From an uncultured Burkholderiales bacterium (GTDB lineage: Bacteria > Pseudomonadota > Gammaproteobacteria > Burkholderiales > Burkholderiaceae_F): a stretch of 7,795 bases of DNA. The notes below the pieces were generated by a model. That model saw only the letters and a list, made by a program, of their open reading frames with translations, searched no databases and was not told where the DNA came from. The DNA lies in NCBI GenBank assembly GCA_903871435.1, contig CAIQGU010000347.1:1-7795 (forward strand), given 5' to 3'. The stretch's first letter is position 1; every line of letters starts with the position of its first letter. Both the position numbers and the translations under genes were made by a program. Shown here piece by piece: positions 5,575 through 7,795 of this stretch.

Positions 5575-6246
5575 CTAGTTCGACTCGCGCGCTTCGCCGG
5601 CCGGCTTGCCGTCAGCCGTCAATCGCTGGACCAGGTTGAGGAAGCTGATCTTGGCGGCCTCGAGGCTGTCGACGATTTCCGTGGTCTGGGCCGACAGGTA
5701 GGAGTGGATCAGCAGGAACGGGATGGCCACGGTCAGGGCAAAGAACGTATTGTTCATGGCCACCGAGATACTGGCCGACAGCAGTTCGGCTTTTTCAGCG
5801 GGGTTGACCTGCGCGACCGCGGTAAAGGCGTGGATCAGGCCGCTGATGGTGCCCAGGAGGCCCACCAGCGTGATGACGTTGGCGAAGGTGGCGATGTAGT
5901 GGGTGCGCCGCTCCAGGCGGGGCACGATTTCCATCATGCCTTCCTCCATGGCCGCATCGATATCTTCGCGGCGGCGGGTACTTTGCAGCCGGCTCAAGCC
6001 GTTGTGCACGATCATGCCGATGGCCACGTCGGACTTGGCCGTGGCGCTGTACACCTCCTTTAGCTTGCCACCCTGCAACATCGGCAGGATGCGGTCCCAC
6101 TGCCGGCGGTTCTCGCTGCGGGACTTGGTGATGAAGACGAAGCGCTCGACGGCGATCGCCAGGCCCAGGGCCATGATGAGCAGGCTGGGGTAGATGAACA
6201 TCCCGCAATCCTGGAAAAACTTAATGACCGTACCGAATGCATCCAT
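5575..6246 (-). CDS. MotA/TolQ/ExbB-family proton channel protein
   Basis: A 223-residue inner-membrane protein that would form the channel ring around the two ExbD-like proteins. Three membrane segments are visible: about 15-38 (GMFIYPSLLIMALGLAIAVE), 118-142 (with the signature ANVITLVGLLGTISGLIHAF) and 157-184. A large cytoplasmic region lies between the first two, as in ExbB and TolQ. In the third segment (SISVAMNNTFFALTVAIPF) the conserved Thr (Thr167) and AIP are kept, but the Glu of E. coli ExbB (Glu176) is replaced by Val162. The start is ATG at 6246 with GGAGA seven bases upstream; the frame is open further upstream but that part has no family features. It is nearest in arrangement to AglR of M. 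xanthus. A 90-bp gap precedes it, the only sizeable gap in the block. Confidence 0.93.
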   Translation of the reverse strand: MDAFGTVIKFFQDCGMFIYPSLLIMALGLAIAVERFVFITKSRSENRRQWDRILPMLQGGKLKEVYSATAKSDVAIGMIVHNGLSRLQSTRRREDIDAAMEEGMMEIVPRLERRTHYIATFANVITLVGLLGTISGLIHAFTAVAQVNPAEKAELLSASISVAMNNTFFALTVAIPFLLIHSYLSAQTTEIVDSLEAAKISFLNLVQRLTADGKPAGEARESN

Positions 6247-6253
6247 CGAATCA

Positions 6254-6258
6254 TCTCC
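6254..6258 (-). promoter_or_regulatory. Ribosome binding site GGAGA of the ExbB-like gene
   Basis: GGAGA on the - strand lies seven bases before the ATG at 6246. It decides the start against an upstream TTG at 6324 that would add 26 residues lacking family character. Confidence 0.65.
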
Positions 6259-6296
6259 AATTTCAAAACAGTTTCCGGCCTGGACTCCAGACCGCT

Positions 6297-6319
6297 GCGC
6301 GCCGGCAGGGACCGCGCGC
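6297..6319 (-). other. GC-rich stem-loop in the only gap of the motor gene block
   Basis: GCGCGCCGG (6297-6305) pairs with CCGCGCGC (6312-6319) around a six-base loop, with one bulged base. It stands between the small exported protein gene and the ExbB-like gene. No T-run follows, so it is not a standard terminator. It may be an mRNA processing or stability element that sets different expression of the two halves, or chance in GC-rich DNA. Confidence 0.25.
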
Positions 6320-6336
6320 GCCAAGTTGAATCCGCC

Positions 6337-6684
6337 CTATCGGTTTTCGGGCGCCGGCTTCATTTCCGGGGGCGCAACTTGCGCCCCGTATTTGACCTGC
6401 CGCTGGAAAACCTCGCGGTCCAGCGGCTCCATCGTTTCATCGAGCACGCTTTTGAGCGGCCGTCCGGGCAGTTCACCCGGTACCGGCTTCTTCCACGGAA
6501 CGATGTACAACACCTTGGGCAATTCGCGATTGCCGATGATCTTCGTGTTCTCCATGTTGGCCTTGTCGTCGGCGCGGGCCGGCAACGCGGCTCCCGCCAG
6601 CAACACCAGCGCGGCCAGCAGTGGCAGCAGCGCCATCAGGTTCAGGGAATCCGGGGTTCTCGCAATGCGCGTGCGCGGGTTCAT
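6337..6684 (-). CDS. Small exported protein of unknown function in the motor gene block
   Basis: A 115-residue protein with a clear Sec signal peptide: basic N-terminus (MNPRTRIAR), hydrophobic core (about 16-34, LMALLPLLAALVLLAGAAL) and a cleavage site after PARA (about residue 38). The mature part is only about 77 residues: DDKANMENTKIIGNRELPKV, LYIVPWKKPVPGELPGRPLK and a charged tail (LDETMEPLDREVFQRQVKYG). The LYIVPWK segment is hydrophobic and Pro-flanked, suggesting a beta strand or interaction patch. I do not recognise a named family. Start ATG at 6684 with AAGGAG five bases upstream; the start overlaps the TPR lipoprotein stop by four bases (ATGA). Its place between the TPR lipoprotein and the ExbB-like gene suggests a periplasmic accessory part of the machine; that is inference. 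Confidence 0.85.
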   Translation of the reverse strand: MNPRTRIARTPDSLNLMALLPLLAALVLLAGAALPARADDKANMENTKIIGNRELPKVLYIVPWKKPVPGELPGRPLKSVLDETMEPLDREVFQRQVKYGAQVAPPEMKPAPENR

Positions 6685-7385
6685 TCCTTCTCCTTCGGGC
6701 TGTCGGCCTTGGCTTCGCGATTGCGGTTCTTCAGATCCGCAACCCATTTGGTGACCTTGGCATCGCCGCCGGGCGTGAGCGCCAGATAGCGATCGTATAA
6801 CTCGAGGGCACGTTTACCGTCCCAGAGATAAAGGTCGAAAAGCATCCCCAAATTTAGGATAGGGGCCGCATAAGCGGGATCAATGGCGGTGGCGTGCTCG
6901 TAGGCGTCACGCGCCTTGGCAAATTGACCTTGCTGCCGGTAGGCGATCCCCAGCTGATTCCAGTAGACGGGTTGCTGGGCATTGCACTTCACCGCCAGTT
7001 CCAGCTCGGCTACGGCCGGCTCCAGCTTGCCGCCCTGGCGGTAAACGATGCCCAGATTGGCATGGGGACCACCCAGGTCGGGATGGGACTTGGTCAGCGC
7101 CAGGAAGATTTTCTCGGCCTCCGGCAGATGCCCCTCGTGCAACTCCTTGAGACCGTTTTCGAAGGACGCGATAACCGCGTTATCCAGCTCGGGAATCAAC
7201 GGGGGTTTCTGCGCGGCCTGGGCAGCGGCGGTCTTGGCGGCCTTGGCATCCGCGGCAGCCTCGCCGCCGCCACGAACGCCTGCGCAGGCGGCCATCAAGG
7301 CGGTGAGCAGCAGGACCACGGCAACGCGCGCGGCAGCGCGTGCGGCATCGCAGCCCCCGGCAACCGCGTCTTCAGCGGATCGCAT
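6681..7385 (-). CDS. TPR-repeat lipoprotein, GltE/AglT-like candidate
   Basis: A 234-residue predicted lipoprotein. Residues 20-33 (RVAVVLLLTALMAA) form the signal core and Cys34 in LMAAC is the lipobox Cys, with Met at -3, a slightly unusual residue. An Ala/Lys-rich linker (about 41-62) leads to about four tetratricopeptide repeats (about 71-104, 105-138, 139-172, 173-206), with GPHANLGIVYRQGGKLEPAV and YWNQLGIAYRQQGQFAKARD as the clearest. A charged tail ends SPKEKE. TPR proteins are scaffolds for protein contacts; anchored by lipid, probably at the outer membrane, it could be the outer partner of the TonB-like coupler. The start ATG at 7385 lies inside the upstream gene (14-bp overlap) with GAGGA eight bases before it. 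The frame is open for 100 more codons upstream, but that part is opposite in character (Arg/Ser/Pro-rich) and overlaps the real upstream gene. Confidence 0.88.
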   Translation of the reverse strand: MRSAEDAVAGGCDAARAAARVAVVLLLTALMAACAGVRGGGEAAADAKAAKTAAAQAAQKPPLIPELDNAVIASFENGLKELHEGHLPEAEKIFLALTKSHPDLGGPHANLGIVYRQGGKLEPAVAELELAVKCNAQQPVYWNQLGIAYRQQGQFAKARDAYEHATAIDPAYAAPILNLGMLFDLYLWDGKRALELYDRYLALTPGGDAKVTKWVADLKNRNREAKADSPKEKE

Positions 7386-7795
7386 CGATCGTGTCCTCGC
7401 TGCTCTCGACCTTGCCGTAACGCAGCGGCCGCAGTTGCGCCAGCGCCGTGAAGCTGCTCTTGACCCACTGATCGTAGATGCCCTCGGCACTGTGGTGCAC
7501 ATTGGCCTCGTGCATGGCGATGGATTTCTCCTCGAAGGGGAAGGACTGTTCCTCCAGCAGCACGTTGTACTGCTCGAGCTCATCACCGGAGAGCCCCTTG
7601 GGGCGCTCCGAATCCATGAGTGATTTGCCAAACTCGTGATAGACCTCGGCGGCGTGATACGTGGCAGCGGTGGAGACCTCGGCAACGCCGTAGTCGGCGG
7701 CGGCAGCGTAGGCCTTGAGCACTTCTTCCATGCGGCTCTTCTTGAGCGCCAGCTGTTTCTTGAGCGGTTCTACCAACGCAACCTTGTGGAACTCA
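7372..7795 (-). CDS. C-terminal end of a larger helical, probably TPR, protein (GltD-like candidate)
   Basis: The frame is open to the window edge, so this is the last 140 residues of a longer protein. A TTG at 7776 could be read as a start but has no ribosome site, and the preceding codons (EFHKVA) fit the coding pattern. The segment is rich in predicted helix with charged heptad-like stretches (VEPLKKQLALKKSRMEEVLK) and paired helices typical of TPR-type folds (AATYHAAEVYHEFGKSLMDS; SIAMHEANVHHSAEGIYDQW). It ends with FTALAQLRPLRYGKVESSED. I recall similar tails on large TPR proteins encoded beside ExbB/ExbD sets, and in the M. xanthus system the large TPR protein is GltD (AgmU), but this match was not tested. 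Co-translation with the TPR lipoprotein is likely given the 14-bp overlap. Confidence 0.75.
   Translation of the reverse strand, partial: EFHKVALVEPLKKQLALKKSRMEEVLKAYAAAADYGVAEVSTAATYHAAEVYHEFGKSLMDSERPKGLSGDELEQYNVLLEEQSFPFEEKSIAMHEANVHHSAEGIYDQWVKSSFTALAQLRPLRYGKVESSEDTIDAIR

Noticed and set aside
5704..6063. Open frame on the + strand opposite the ExbB-like gene
   Set aside because: The - strand frame has the complete ExbB/TolQ signature; the + strand frame is Gly/His/Gln-rich with no family features.
4569..6246. Flagellar MotA/MotB stator or Tol-Pal motor
   Set aside because: Neither ExbD-like protein has a peptidoglycan-binding OmpA-like domain as MotB does, and no TolA, TolB or Pal gene accompanies the set.
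7386..7685. Upstream extension of the TPR lipoprotein by 100 residues
   Set aside because: The extension is Arg/Ser/Pro-rich, lies wholly over the conserved upstream gene, and would hide the signal peptide and lipobox that begin properly at ATG 7385.

Overview
The window comes from a high-GC Gram-negative bacterium, most likely a beta- or gammaproteobacterium. The evidence is the gene types (RND efflux adaptor and outer-membrane factor, ExbB/ExbD proteins, lipoproteins, exported proteins), the GC-rich third codon positions, and an intergenic CTCTCCCGC/GCGGGAGAG palindrome family that is common in these classes. The exact genus cannot be read from the sequence.

Layout. Positions 1-1766 (+ strand) hold the end of an RND efflux periplasmic adaptor gene and, overlapping it, a complete NodT/OprM-type outer-membrane factor lipoprotein. 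The lipoprotein leader is lengthened by six tandem degenerate 12-bp repeats. Positions 1767-1970 separate convergent genes and carry two copies of the palindromic repeat in opposite orientation. Everything from 1971 to 7795 is on the - strand. In order of transcription it contains: the C-terminal end of a large helical (probably TPR) protein; a TPR lipoprotein; a small exported protein of unknown function; one ExbB/TolQ-like channel protein; two ExbD/TolR-like proteins; a TonB-like protein with an AgmX/PglI-type C-terminal domain; then, after a 120-bp gap with a 24-bp perfect palindrome, a patatin-like phospholipase and a small membrane PH-domain protein.

How the genes fit together. The block 3547-7795 is tightly packed (overlaps of 14, 4, 4 and 1 bp, one 2-bp gap and one 90-bp gap). 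It looks like a proton-driven trans-envelope machine: an inner-membrane motor (one ExbB, two ExbD), a TonB-like coupler spanning the periplasm, a periplasmic small protein, and a TPR lipoprotein with a large TPR partner towards the outer membrane. One ExbB plus two ExbDs, an AgmX/PglI-domain protein and TPR proteins is the composition of the ancestral core of the Myxococcus xanthus Agl-Glt gliding machinery (AglR/AglQ/AglS with GltD/GltE/GltG-like proteins). Its presence beside ordinary efflux and lipid genes suggests an Agl-Glt-like machine of unknown job. This is inference from composition and motifs; no homology search was run. The first ExbD has Asn where the proton-carrying Asp normally sits, while the second keeps the Asp.

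No rRNA, tRNA, CRISPR array or insertion sequence was seen. No stretch above 300 bases lacks a gene.
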